Translations under genes and position numbers: made by a program | The notes under the pieces: model-generated | Databases searched by the model: none | Seen by the model: only the letters and a program-made list of their open reading frames with translations | Told to the model about the DNA's origin: nothing | Assembly: GCF_008831285.2 (NCBI RefSeq) | Contig: NC_045148.1 | Location: 6,451,001-6,515,000 of the forward strand | DNA length: 64,000 nucleotides | From: Nymphaea colorata | Lineage: Eukaryota > Streptophyta > Magnoliopsida > Nymphaeales > Nymphaeaceae | Direction of reading: 5' to 3' | Part shown: piece by piece, positions 1 through 11,330 of the stretch | How positions within the stretch are numbered: the stretch's first letter is position 1 | Layout: each line of letters starts with the position of its first letter

Positions 1-59
1 ACCTCTTTCACAATAAAGACAGTTTTGGTTCGTGGCCCATGAAAGAAGCGTCCCTTTGT

Positions 60-1310
60 GTCTTTAATTCCCCTTTTCTCCTCATTATTTAGGAGTCATT
101 TTTTTGCATTTTATAGGATACTCTATTTAGAGCATTTTAGTCTTGGGCATGTTTGGATGATATCTGTAAATGTGATTTTTAAAGCTTTATGATGCGCTTG
201 AACGAGGTTTAAATGGAGTTTGTGAAAAAAAAAAAAACAATTTTGATCATTAAACGGCGTTTTTTTTTTTTATAGAAAATATCGTTTTTGTCATAAAAAA
301 TATCGTTTTTGTCTTGCCACCTGAACACAGAAACTAACTTTTAAAAAATTACAGGAAGGCTGTCACGTAGCCTGTTTTTCATAAATGTTATAGAGATACA
401 TTTAACTGTGTCCCTCCCCTATTAAGAACAGAGAAGGATTCGCATTAGAGCCTATTTGCGGATGCAATTAAATGGTTTCTTCTCGGTTTCATTTCTTGTT
501 AAGGCTTTGTTTAAGCCCCTGTTTGGATTGAAGGAACGGGAGGGAAAGAGAAGGATGAAAAGAAAAGAGAAGGAAGGAAATGAATTATTATAGGAAAGAA
601 AATGTCAAAATATTTGATCCATATTTGAATATGACTTTAACTATGCATGATTTTTAAATTTGTGAGACTTTTTAAATTTTTAAAAAGAAAATGGAGAAGC
701 TAGAATTTTCTTTTTCTTGAAAGTTTTGAATGGTCCAGGGACATATTATAGATAAAATTTTTGAAAAATTTTATCAAACCTTTGGTAAGTGCCAGTTGAA
801 AATTTTAGCATGTAAAATCGCACTTTTCAAAATTTTAGCACGTAAAATTTTCCCGTGTATTTTTCGCTGAGAATTCCGGCCACGGACTTGAATTCCAAAT
901 TATATTTGTTCCATCCGTGGCGGGAGAGGAGAAGTTGGAGTTTCGTAAAGCATCCATCGCCCATGGACCGTCCATCTACTTCCACGTGGCCAACGCTGGC
1001 GGCGATCAGCGTTGCGGGCCCCACTCATCGTCCATAAAGCATCTCTTGAGCAAGGGGATAGCGATCCGCGGGCCCCACGGCGACAGACCTTCACTTTGAG
1101 CCGACGCTGGCGGCCAACGTGGGCCCCGCCAGATCCGCGTATGGACGAGAAGCAGAGCACGCGGAATCTTGGGCGAGTCTCCTTCGCGGGAGGGTTTGGC
1201 CGATGCGCGGGGCCCGCACGTCCTGGCTCCGGACTCCGCAACGCTGGCCGTGGACCGGCTGCGGGTCCCGCCACGCTGCCAGTGCTGTCCAACCCAGCCT
1301 TCGAGTAATT
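60..1310 (+). repeat. Unit C: degenerate third copy of the UGT upstream block
   Basis: This stretch aligns by eye, in the same order, with the DNA upstream of UGT copy 1 (from 17661) and UGT copy 2 (from 36045). Shared landmarks are a motif around 'gcatttagtcttggcacg' (about 130-160 vs 17738-17760), 'aaggattcgcattagagcc' (about 434-452 vs 18086-18105), 'ggacatattatagac/ta' (about 738 vs 19107), and 'catccatcgcccat.gaccg' plus 'ctacttccacgtggcc' (about 950-990 vs 37167-37210). The last is immediately upstream of UGT copy 2. It holds no credible gene; the short GC-rich reading frames between 900 and 1310 are chance. Homology is seen directly; calling it a third unit of one array is inference. 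Confidence 0.7.
1110..1305 (+). repeat. GC-rich block shared with 19595-19790
   Basis: A GC-rich block matching the region upstream of UGT copy 1. Both contain the series GCCAG.TC.GC.TAT.GAC, GCAGAGCA, GCGGAATCT and ATCTCCTTC-like words in the same order. Many differences look like CpG to TpG/CpA changes, as expected from methylation decay. UGT copy 2 lacks this block. No protein is supported. Confidence 0.55.
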
Positions 1311-2235
1311 TGAGCTCGGCTCGTTAAAAAAGTTCGGGTCCAGTTTAAATTTGAGCCGTCTCCAATCGAGCTTGAGTTTAAATTAAAACTTGAATTAGTA
1401 AAGAAGCTCAGCTTGAGTTTAAGTTAAAACTCGAACTCGACTCAAGTCAATTTGAGCCAACTTGTTTACAGTCAACTATATTTCTGAAAGATAAAAAAAA
1501 ACTGTTTTAAATTTGCAAAAAAGCGAGTCAGCGGGACTGTTTTTGCTAATATGTGATTTAACAATGAAGCGGCTTTAACAATTTAGAATTATAAACGTTT
1601 TTTTTAAGCAGCACAAAAGTTTGAGCCATTTTGAAATTTGTTCAAATGAAAGCTGTAAGGCCCCTTTATTTCTCAACCCTCATTTTCACCTTTAGTTTCT
1701 GTCTCTCTTTCTCTCATCAATCATCATTTTCTAGGTTTCTCCTAAGCTTAGGGTTCCAGTGGATGCAGATGGAATATGTCCTTGTCCGACGAGGCCATCC
1801 TCGCCACCGGCGGCTCTCAGGCCGGCGACCCACCATAGTAGCAGGATGGGTGTTGACCCATGATGAGTTTTCATTAGTTCGAAGGTTTATTTCTTAATTT
1901 ATTTGTTCTCTTGTTTTAGGCTGAGGGCTGAGCGTTCTGGTGGAGGGAAACAGAATCCGGTGGAAGGAGATGGAATGCGGCCTTGTCCAGCGGGGCCATC
2001 TTTGTTTCCATCTACTGGCATGCTGCACCACACTTGTTCTTAGTTTTAGGTTTTCCAAAACTTCTCTTGGAAAACTCAGTTACACGAGCCTTGAGCTCAA
2101 CACAGATTGTCGAGTCCAGCTAGAGCGAGCTCACCCTGTGAAGCTCGACTCGACCTCGAGCGGAGCAAAAATTATGTCGATCGAGCTCGAGCTGGGCCAG
2201 CTCAAGCTCGACCTCAACTCAATTAAAATAATATA
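1306..2235. repeat. GAGCTCGA-rich dispersed repeat, interrupted
   Basis: Both edges (1315-1450 and 2075-2230) are dense in 'gagctcgactcga'-type words, as in the inverted-repeat elements at 18123-18623 and 36077-36557, so this may be a broken member of that family. Between them a ~45-bp motif with 'agatggaat..g.ccttgtcc' occurs twice about 200 bp apart (about 1761-1805 and 1962-2009). No gene is supported. Confidence 0.4.
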
Positions 2236-3643
2236 ATATTTTTTTAACATAAAAAATAAAAAATTTGAATATAAAATATATTTTAATAATAAAATATATG
2301 TCATTATTAATTGAACTGGCTTTTTTGGGGCGTGGGCAGGAGTCCAATGGAACTGAATACCAACTAGCTATCGAGTACCCAGCTCATTAGATACAACTGG
2401 TACAGACAAGTGCCCACCTTATGTAGAGTCCACACATTGTTTTCAATGTGTTTGAGAAACTTGCTCATTGAAAGTTCCAGACCCTGTCTGTGTTTCTGGG
2501 TTTATGATGTATGAACCTTGTTCTGCTGTCATGAGCAGCACCTAGCACTTTCCTCAATGCTCTTCGGATTCTTGTAAAATTTTAGTTCTTCATTTTTCGA
2601 CAATAGAAGCTAGAGGGCACTCTTTGTAGGGTGGCATTAGAAAATTAATATATTGTGGGGACAAGTTGCAACACAAGTGGGTTGTCCTCGCAAAAGATCA
2701 AGGAAACAATGAACACAAATAGGCCACCACTTCTCTTGCCACCAAGGTTCAATGCTGCTTCGGGAATTCGAAAACAAGACACTCATCAATTAAAGTGCAA
2801 TACATTCACATTTGCATCTTACAAAAATAGTGTCCATAGAAATCAAAGTGACCAAACTTTCCCGGGTCTGTTAGTCGGACCAACTAAGTTATGCCCCTGG
2901 AAGCCATGTAAGTTGAGGTTGTTCCTGTTAAAGTAAGTAGACAATGAAGCCGTCGTTCCTGTTTGTTTTGTTATTTTTATCATGATCTATTTGTGCACGT
3001 TATTTTTAGCTCATTATCTTTTTACTCACTTTGTGTTTTCGTTTCTAGATCTTATTAAGAGTCTTCAGACCTTACGTTCAAATCCCAGATAGGGTTCTAC
3101 TTTCTCGATATGAAGATTCAAAGCTGAGTTTCCGCACTAACTGCACGATATCCCTATTGCAGAGACATGAGGTAGTAGCACTAATATATGATGAAGCCAA
3201 AAATATTTTTTTTAAACCAAATAATTGTTGTTTACAATTTAAATAAACATCTGCAAAAAAGTTGGTAATTAATTTTTGGACAAAATATGGTCAGAAAAAT
3301 ATTCTGGCGTGCAATTAAAGATAAACAAAATCAAGCTCCGAAAAGGACAGAAAAAAAATAGGAATATCGAAGAAAGAATAATGAAAAGCAAGCCACAAGG
3401 TTCACTAAAACTAGACAAAATGTGGAGTGGTGACGATAGACATAGCGCAGCTGTAGGAAACTAAACGTGGGAGAGGGAGGGAGGGATGGTTTAATTTAAA
3501 TGGAAATAAAAGAGGAATTTAAATATTTTAATTTCGAGAAATTTGAGGATATTGTGGTCAACTAATAAATTTTAACGATCATTTTCACAAAATTGAACTA
3601 GCTGTGGCGACAAGTGTGGGTTGATGTGGGCAGTTGCCTACAC
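2236..3643. other. AT-rich stretch without recognised gene
   Basis: AT-rich sequence with only short reading frames. None shows a recognisable motif, splice context or similarity elsewhere in the window. Confidence 0.6.
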
Positions 3644-4027
3644 TAGGGATGTGAATGGATCAGATTCAAATCAAATATATCCCTAATCATATCTTTTTTT
3701 TTGGATATTCACATATTGAGATTCGAATTCAGAGTCAAATATGAATAAAGAAGAGTTATATATGAATCCAAATTTTGAACCGAACTTTTCCAATTTTGAA
3801 AATATAAGACCATTAGATATAAGATATTGTCTAAAAATAAATCCAATCCATATCTAAATCTGAATCCAATAAGATATTTATGTATATCCGAACCCGATTG
3901 GATGTCATTTCTTAAATTTGAATCCGATCCAATTTTTTAATAAGATATTAATTTTTTTTGCATATCCGATTTTTTCGGATCAATTCAATGGGATATCCAA
4001 TTCAAATAATATATATTGACCTTCCTA
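3644..4027. mobile_element. Short hAT-like inverted-repeat element (MITE)
   Basis: The left end reads TAGGGATGTGAAT; the reverse complement of the right end reads TAGGAAGGTCAAT (10 of 13 match). It is flanked by degenerate 8-bp direct repeats, gcctacac (3636-3643) and gaccacac (4028-4035), 6 of 8 matching. The interior is non-coding and rich in 'gatatcc' and 'aatccgatcc' words. End type and 8-bp duplication suggest a non-autonomous hAT. Confidence 0.55.
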
Positions 4028-4262
4028 GACCACACCAATCCACAAAATTTGTTTTATTTTATTTGGTAAAACCTTAATCACTTTTAATCATTTATGCATG
4101 AGTTCTTCTTCAAGTTTAAAATATATACTATTAATGTCTCTCACTCAAAAAATTTCAATCCATTACTGCATTGAACCAAATTCAAAGGGACACTCCGTGT
4201 CATTTTCAATAACCTCTAATTGGAGTTCTGCTGGTCAGGATGACCCACATTGCTTAAATGTA

Positions 4263-4268
<6 letters not shown>

Positions 4269-4326
<58 letters not shown>
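4269..4326. repeat. (TA)n microsatellite
   Basis: An uninterrupted TA run of about 58 bp. Just upstream (4236-4250) is GGTCAGGATGACCCACA, also present upstream of UGT copy 1 near 19900, so this may be a further shred of unit C. Confidence 0.9.
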
Positions 4327-4327
<1 letters not shown>

Positions 4328-4330
<3 letters not shown>

Positions 4331-4717
4331 TGAATGGTGTTTCTGGCTTTATAGAGTCACCCAGTTATCTAACCAATGTCATTCAATCCATCATGATAGA
4401 CAATTAAAAGAAAAATAATGAGAAAAAGGTAATAGGCATTTTTGTAATCTATTATCTGCTTCTATATTTTCCTCTCAACCATCTATTTGTGTCTAATGAA
4501 GCCTTGGTTAGATGAGTGGTATGTAAAAAAGTAAATGATATCTAAAGACACTTAGCTACCTAACCAAATCCATCTATTTTAAGTGAAAGAAAATAAGAAA
4601 AAGAATATGTTAATTAATATTAGATGATCGATCATGTTAGATTTGATGAATTTGATTATATATATATATCACACAAGAAAACGAATGTGTTGATTAATAG
4701 TAGATGATGGGCAGAGT
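4328..4717. other. No recognised feature
   Basis: AT-rich sequence between the TA tract and the UGT-start remnant. It includes a short TA run at about 4660-4670. No gene seen. Confidence 0.6.
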
Positions 4718-4745
4718 CATCACTGAATTGAAAATGGGGGTGACC
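4718..4745 (+). pseudogene. 28-bp remnant of a UGT translation start
   Basis: The 28 bases match the start region of UGT copy 1 at 26 positions, including the initiator context AAAATGGGGGTGACC with the ATG at 4734. They also match the tcactgaattga leader of UGT copy 2. Similarity stops abruptly after the fourth codon, and what follows (4746-5040) is an unrelated hydrophobic reading frame. The position downstream of unit C is where its UGT should start, so I read it as the stump of a third, deleted UGT. Confidence 0.5.
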
Positions 4746-5334
4746 TTATTCTTTGTTCTTTACTTTCTCTTGATTCAAAGCCCTGTTGTGGATTCTTCTT
4801 TTAATGAGTTTTTTTTATGCCAATCACTTTTTTGTTTTGTACAGAATACATTTTCCGGCATCAAGATAGGAGACGCCAGATCAGTTCTAGATGCATCTAA
4901 GTTATTGCTTCATGGGGATTCTGTCTCGCAGCATAAGGCTTCTAGGTTCTCCCTTTTGAGCCCGCCTCCCTTTTGTTCCATTGAAGTGATTTGCTTTGTA
5001 ATTTTCTTCTTCACCCTAAAGCTTTATGTTTTTTTCTGATCCATGGTCTTCGATGATCATCATGCTAGAATGTTCCAGGTGTATTCGTAGACGCATGTAC
5101 GGTGGTTTAGACATCTAAAATCATTATCAATTGCTTCTACATCTTATCTGATTCTTAATTATCATCCTTGCCATCAACTATGGACTGGTCAGTTGCGTTA
5201 GGACTGAGATATTTCAATCGTGCATTTTCTAATCTCCAAGAGTATTTCTAGTTGTTGATCATGATTGCATTTTCTCATATATTGCTTCTAATACATATAA
5301 AGTTTCTCTGCACATCCTCCATTCGCAGCAGGCG

Positions 5335-5785
5335 ATGTCTTCCGTTCAGACAGTGAAAGCAGCTGCTCGCTCTTGGGCGGATATCGTGGATATGAAGGAA
5401 AGGCCCGACCTATCAAACTGTCTCCGTGCCCGACGAGAAGAGGAGCGGACTATAGCTATACCTTTGAAACCCTAAAAGCCCAATGGAAGACATCAGGAAC
5501 CCCAAGTTCTCAGTCATAGGTAACGGGAGGTTGCTGGTGCTGGTGGATATAGACGAAGAAGTTGAAAGATTGATGCTCAAGAGGACTTGCATGTAGATCG
5601 AGCACTTTGGTGACTAGTCGTTTGGAGGCCGGGTAAGGAACTGAAATTGGAGGAAGATGCGACCATTGTCATATGGATTCATCTTCTTGAGCTGCCTATC
5701 GACTTGTGGAACCCTTATTCTTTCCGAGCGATAGCGTGCTTCCTGAAAAGAACCATGGTGAGCAATGTAACATAGGTATGAGTAC
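5335..5785 (+). pseudogene. LINE ORF1 relic (DUF4283-type RNA-binding region)
   Basis: An ATG at 5335 opens a frame beginning MSSVQTVKAAARSWADIVD. After stops and frame changes, the segment at about 5610-5760 reads VWRPGKEL...VIWIHLLELPIDLWNP. This is the classic end of the plant LINE ORF1 domain DUF4283 (W-x-P-G...V-W-x-x-L-x-x-L-P-x-x-L-W). In intact LINEs this protein binds element RNA and precedes the endonuclease/RT ORF. No endonuclease or RT follows, so it is a broken fragment. Domain recognition is from motif shape. Confidence 0.65.
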
Positions 5786-5789
5786 GGGG

Positions 5790-6788
5790 AAGCGGGTTTA
5801 GGGCAGATTAGGGTTCACGAGCAGGTGGAGAGCAAGGTTTTTTTTCAGGGGTAGGTCAAACGGTCCAATGAACTTATCTGGGTAGGACAAAACTAAACTC
5901 TAATCCAAAAAATACATTACGCAACTAAAAAATTTCAACTTTTTTTATGTATTTTTTTTTTCAATTAGCTGAGTTGGGGCCACAGCCTAAGCAGGCCTCC
6001 CCCTCCCTCTGCCCCTGTTCAAACCCTAAGCGATGAAGTTCCCTTAGGGTTTGTACCCTCTCCCAGCATATTATTGGACCTTGGAGATGGAATGACACTC
6101 CTTCAAAAAGTCGTCTATGAATCGACTTTGTTGCTTTCCTCTATGTGTCTAAACTGCTATCCTCTATGTGTCTAAACTGCATATTACAAGGTAATATCCA
6201 TTGTATGCTTACCACCGTCACTTCTTTGGAAATTCTTAATAAGTGATGGATATATTAATGCTCATATGTAAGTCTCTATATGGGTCGGTCTTGTTTCATT
6301 ACTCATATAGGCACCATGTAGTTTGCTCATGTCTAACTTCATTTGGGATGCTGATTCTAGATGGATTCAAGTTCAAGAAAATGAAACTAAATAATAACTG
6401 GAAGAGTTTGTTAATTCTGGGTCCTTTTAGAGGTTATTCAAATACTTGAAGAGTTTTTTTAGAGGTTGTAAATTCTATCATTGTCAATGTTAAGGAACAT
6501 CATGTCCTTGTATCTCTTTCTAGTGTCATGTTGTTCTTACTTTTTTTTTGACATTCTATGTTTTATTTGCTCGAACAGTTACATAAAAGAGGGCCCGCAA
6601 CATGTTAATGAAGATATGGTGGCAAGAGCTAGGACTATCTATATGTCAAATGTGTCACTTCTTTTTTATTTTCTGTGCTGGTGTGCTCCTTTTGTCAATT
6701 AATTGGCAATACGATCTTAAATCTTTAAATGAAAAAAAAAAAGCAAGTCTTTTCAAACCCTGTCAATGGCCACGCTTCTTGTGCATAG
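5790..6788. other. No recognised gene; possible intron-like AT/T-rich DNA
   Basis: T-rich sequence with short reading frames only and a small direct repeat of 'cctctatgtgtctaaactgc' near 6139-6180. It lies upstream of the BPA1-like fragment and may include old intron sequence, but no RRM exon expected of that gene could be found. Confidence 0.4.
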
Positions 6789-6986
6789 GATAGGGAAAGT
6801 GTGACACCAAATGCTGCTGGTTCTGCAGTCTATAACATTGAAGAAGTTGTGAGCAGCCTGCTAGCAAATGGGTTTGTGTTAGAAAAGGATGCACTGAACA
6901 AAGGAAAGGCATTTGAAGAAAAGCTTCAACTCGTGATGCATCCCTTGATTAGAATATTGGACCAAATGGAAAAACAAGAGAAATGA
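6789..6986 (+). pseudogene. BPA1-like (ACD11-binding partner) gene fragment
   Basis: A frame opening right after a splice-acceptor-like 'gtgcatag' reads DRESVTPNAAGSAVYNIEEV, then VVSSLLANGFVLEKDALNKG and KAFEEK, ending at TGA 6984-6986. This resembles the central helical region of plant BPA1 and its relatives, RRM proteins that bind the sphingolipid transfer protein ACD11 and are linked to cell-death control. In the family the pattern is VV..MLAKG.VLGKDAL.KAKAFDE. The N-terminal RRM is absent and the C-terminal helices are lost after the stop, so this is a fragment. Family assignment is from remembered motif, not a search. Confidence 0.55.
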
Positions 6987-7540
6987 ATGGACCGTTTCAA
7001 TTTTTTGGGAAAACCAAATCAGTTCTTAGTCTTTCTGGTTCTGCAATCAATAGATCAGCCGGGGTTCTCAAGTGCTTTTATTAAGCCTGCTGAAGATGCA
7101 AGCCTTGGGACACAGAAAAGATTGAGAAGGTAGAGGAAAGAAGAGATCACTTATAAAGAGATGGATGTGATCAGCAATTATGCACAGATACATCTCGGTG
7201 AATCCTCAATGGAGAATATGCAACTCTGCCACTTGAAAATTCTGGTGACATAGCTGAGCTTTTGCATTGTTTGAAACAAGGTTTAGTTTGTAGCAGGTTG
7301 GTATTAAACATGTGTAACTTTCAATTATGTAAAAATATTATTTGGATAATACAAATTAACATTTTTTTGTATTGATACTCTCTCTCTCTCTCTCTATGTA
7401 TATATATATATATATATATTTATATAAATTATAAATGTTGCCACAAATTATACATATAGAAATTATACATATAGAAATCGTTGACAAAAACAAGGAACTG
7501 TGCCTAAATGTTTTTAGGTACAATTTTAATTAGTGTTCTA
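6987..7540. other. Downstream of BPA1-like fragment; SSRs
   Basis: No continuing reading frame. Contains (CT)n and (TA)n tracts at about 7380-7421. The remaining exons of the BPA1-like gene were not found. Confidence 0.5.
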
Positions 7541-10450
7541 AAAGGTGTATCGTATCACATATTGTAAATGTACCGTAATGTATCACAAAATTTAATTTTT
7601 TAATTACAAAAAAATTTTGAAAAAGTAAAAAATAAAAAAAAACAAAAAAATTACTATAAAGTCAGAAAAGTCAAGAAAACTCATCACACAATTCATCACA
7701 TATTATAAGTCATCACAAATTCATCACACAGTTCAACTCAAGTTCTCAACCATCAGTCATCACCAATACACATGACTAGCATCAATCAATGTGTTAAATT
7801 GTTAATCTAATCTTCATCTTCATCTTCATTTTTGTCTTCATTTTCATCTTCCTTCTCATTGTCTTTAGGAATTGTTCCAATGCCTTCAAATAGAATATCA
7901 AGATCTACATTTCATGGCCTTCCTTCAGCAAATTCTTCAAGTCCTTCAAGGTTGTTAAAAAAGTCAAGATCATTCCAATCAAGCACGGTTCTTTTTTAGG
8001 TTCAACCTAAGAATCCAATATATCTAAATGATCTAGGCTTATAGAATCAAATTGAGTGTCTCCATTGATGTTCCATCTAATAATTGCCTACAAAATTTAA
8101 CAAGAGAAAAACTTAACCAATTCGTGATATCTTTCTCCATGATACCAAAACAAGTATCCTACTTGTAGATCTCTGAATGGATAGAATCTCGTTTTGTATG
8201 GTCAGTGACTAATACATCAATGCAGTTCAATATATCATACTCGACCTCTCTATCATTTTTAAAAGTAGGAAGATATATAATAGAAGGATTTAGGTGGTAG
8301 GCTGCTGCATGAAGTGGATGATGAAGTTTTCTATACCACATGTGATCTATAATACTTCATATATGCATATACAACTTTTTTTTCCTTTAGATTATCTCTA
8401 ATGCTCTCCTTCGCTCTGTCCATTGCTTCATACAAATATCCTACAGAAGATCTTTGTTCACTATCAATCAATCTGAGGACTTTCACTAAAGGTAAACAAA
8501 TCTTCAACAACATCGTGCATGATTTCCAAAATTCATAACTGAACATAGTATGAACAATTGTAGTAGCAAGCATTTTATAGGTTTGTGGATATGCAACCCA
8601 TTCATCACTTAAGAATATTTGCGTTAGAGGATTTTTTTCCTTGACTTTACCATGCACAATCAAAACATTTGTGCCAAACCTTGTCTATGTAGGTCAAATC
8701 AATTCAACCCCATTTATGAATTTCCTCATTAAACTCAAAACATAAGCATGATTGTAAATGTACTTAGTGACTTTTTGGCATTGTTGAACTGAGAATTTCA
8801 AATTATTTCTTTCACCAAGATCTTCAAACATTAAGTTTAAGTAATGAGCAGCACATGTACTCCAATAGAATGGCCCATATCATGTTGTTAACATCTCACA
8901 TGCATCTTTTATAATTTTTTGCGTTGTCTGTAATATGCATGTTCATAATTTTCTTCATTGTCTATAATAAATTTCACAATGGTTTGAGGCCTAACTACTT
9001 GCACGACTTTATAAAAAAATGTAAACAAAGTCCTAGAAGTCTTAGGAGTATCAAACATGTCAATAGATTTCAAGAACATTGTATGTAAATGGTAGTATAC
9101 AAAGAAGTTTCCTCTTGTCTGTCCAACCATCTGACATCACAGTATATCATGTTTCATTCTAGGTCATTTTCAAATCATCACGATATTTTTTACCATCTCT
9201 AATTGCATTGTTAAGATTTTAACCTCGCAATTTATGATAAGAAGGCATTTTGTACCCTCGGCCCACACTAGCAATGGCATTTTCTATAGCTTGAAATTGA
9301 AAACAATTGGCTGTATTAAAGGGAACAGATGCATAAAAAAACCACCTGCCTATTGTATCATCTACTTTTTGCACAATGTCTTTAGAACACATGGTTGTAT
9401 GAAGTTCAGGCCGAGCACCTACAGTAGTTTAAGGTGGAAAAAAATTATAGATCGAACCAGACCCAACACTCGACCTGCCAGTTGATACTCTATGGGCTCT
9501 TCCTCCACAACTATGACCACCACTTTGGCTTATGCCACGTCCTTTTGAACTTATAGTTGCACCACCTCTTCTTCTTTTACCATAACCTGAAGAATTGCCT
9601 CCGTGCATGACACCTTTCTTTTTACTTGTTCCCAAGGTGGCACCAACATCATCTTCTTCAAGTTTAATGCTTCCATCTTCGCTTCCTTCCTCTTCAAGCT
9701 CAATGGGATCTTTGTATCCTACCTCAGCATCATTCATTTCTTTCTCAATTCTAATTGCTTTATTTGTACTGAGCATTTCCATACATTGATGTGTAACGAA
9801 TGCAGGCACCGACTTTTCTCTAGAACCATCGCACTTAGCCACATCGGTGTGTATCTCAGCTATATGATGTTTAAAGCTCGATATCCCTCCCGCTTATGTT
9901 TCACACACAAAAATTACATTTTATTTTAACCTATTATTATGCTTCATCCTTGAACACCACTGCTGCGTGGGATCTTTAAAAACTAAAAATCTACAATAGT
10001 TGCTAGCAAGTAGTAATAAAAAATAAGAAAAGTCAATGGTAATGACAAATTTTATACCTCTTTTGTGTTAGTAGCTCTAAAATGTTGAAAACGCTATTTT
10101 TTCAAGAAAAAATCAAGCACCCACTGTTCCCACGAGCAAACCTTTAGGCCCAACAAGATGGTTTCTTCATCAAATGAGTGACTTTCTTGGAGAAACCAGC
10201 AATATCTCTCCCTCTCACAACTTGTAGAAAAGTTTAGCATGAGGGAGAGAAAGCACGGTTTTAACCAAAGGAGTGAAAGGAGCCCTCAGACCCCCTTTTT
10301 TTAAAACTAACCCATATCATACGATACATGGGGAATTGTACACATTGTACAATACATCCCTTGTATCGTACGATACTCATGATACCAGCATATCATCTGA
10401 CTTTTCTTCACCCAAACAACTCATACCGTACAACACCACATTTGGTTTTA
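7540..10450 (-). mobile_element. Degenerate hAT transposon (BED + DUF659 type)
   Basis: Minus-strand fragments appear in hAT transposase order. About 9990-9800 gives a BED zinc-finger remnant (GGISSFKHHIAEIHTDVAKC). Next comes a Gly/Ser/Arg-rich linker, then DUF659 at 9130-8909, then the central hAT region at 8663-8159, then an acidic Glu/Asp tail near 7900-7800. Both edges carry 'gtatcgta' words (about 7555 and 10370), suggesting subterminal repeats, but exact inverted repeats and target duplication could not be fixed. Many stops and frame changes make it dead. Confidence 0.6.
7800..9990 (-). pseudogene. hAT transposase relic, BED/DUF659 family
   Basis: Recognisable pieces include FLKSIDMFDTPKTSRTLF and VKFIIDNEENYE (DUF659, where the family has '...FLKS.D.S...K....LF' and 'VV.DN..NY'), LVKVLRLIDSEQRSSVGYLY and EAMDRAKESI, and KLHHPLHAAAYHLNPSI (usual 'LHRPLHAAG..LNP'). 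The BED finger has lost at least one Cys to a stop. The C-terminal dimerisation motif is not intact. An active enzyme would cut and rejoin DNA in the nucleus; this one cannot be made. Confidence 0.65.
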
Positions 10451-10544
10451 ATAGGCATGGTTTGCATAGGTTCTCTACGAGGGATGCTGAGTTGGCTCAT
10501 TTATAAGCACAATATCAGGTCACATTATAGTCAAATATAAAAGT

Positions 10545-11330
10545 TCTCCAGTTATCTTTTTACATTGACTTGCATTTTCAAAAGTCTTCCCAGTTTCATT
10601 ATCAATCTTCAAATGTTGCTCGATAAGTGTGCCATATGGTTTAGCTCCCATATCCCATGTTTTATGAAGAATATTATGCAGATATTTCTTCTGCAACATG
10701 AATATCCCCTTCTCAGATTTGGAGACTTCAATTCCAAGTATGTAACTTATTTTGTACAGGTCCTATAATTTGAATTTCTCATTCATCATGAGCTTGAGAT
10801 TGTTGATTTCCACCAAATCATCACCTGTAATGTTTATATCACCCACATGCATCACAATTTTTTTTTTACCTCTAGTGGTGGTTTTAGAAAACAATGAATA
10901 ATTGGCCTTCCATTAAGATAGTCCCAAGTTCTTGAGATATGTGATAAATTTTCAAAACCAATTGAATGAGGATTGCTTGAGTTTGTAGATAGACTTGTAG
11001 AAATTGCATGTATACTTCCTCCTCCAAATCTTCATGTAGAAATGTATTGTTGACATCAACTTGGAAGAGACAGTAGTTTTTGATAGCTGCAATGGTCAAC
11101 AAGCAATGAACAGTAGAAACTTTGGCGACAGAAGCAAAGGTCTCATTATATCCCACTCCTTTTGTCTGTGTGTACCCCTTTGCAACAAATCATGCTTTAT
11201 AACTTTCAATTGCTCAATTAGGGTAGTCGTGCAGCATTTATAACTAAGAGTGAAATTGATGTCATCAACATATGATGCAATAAGATAACAAGTACCTTTT
11301 GGCACATCCCAACCATCAGTGCCCTTCAAC
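10545..11330 (-). pseudogene. Copia-A reverse transcriptase relic
   Basis: Minus-strand pieces: [20 protein letters not shown] (usual 'YDETFSPV.K..T'), [20 protein letters not shown] (usual 'QLDVKNAFLHGDL.EEVYM'), and further left ILGIEVSKSEKGIFMLQKKY (usual 'LGIEV..S..GI..SQ.KY'). These are RVT_2 landmarks in order. The central YVDD stretch is not readable as a continuous frame. It converted element RNA to cDNA in intact relatives. Confidence 0.7.

Noticed and set aside
900-1313. Overlapping GC-rich frames on both strands
   Set aside because: No conserved motif, no agreement with the homologous block at 19560-19790, and composition explains the open frames.
4704-5039. 111-codon frame with a signal-peptide-like start (MMGRVITELKMGV...)
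   Set aside because: The Met region is the UGT-start remnant read together with unrelated T-rich DNA; no family similarity downstream.
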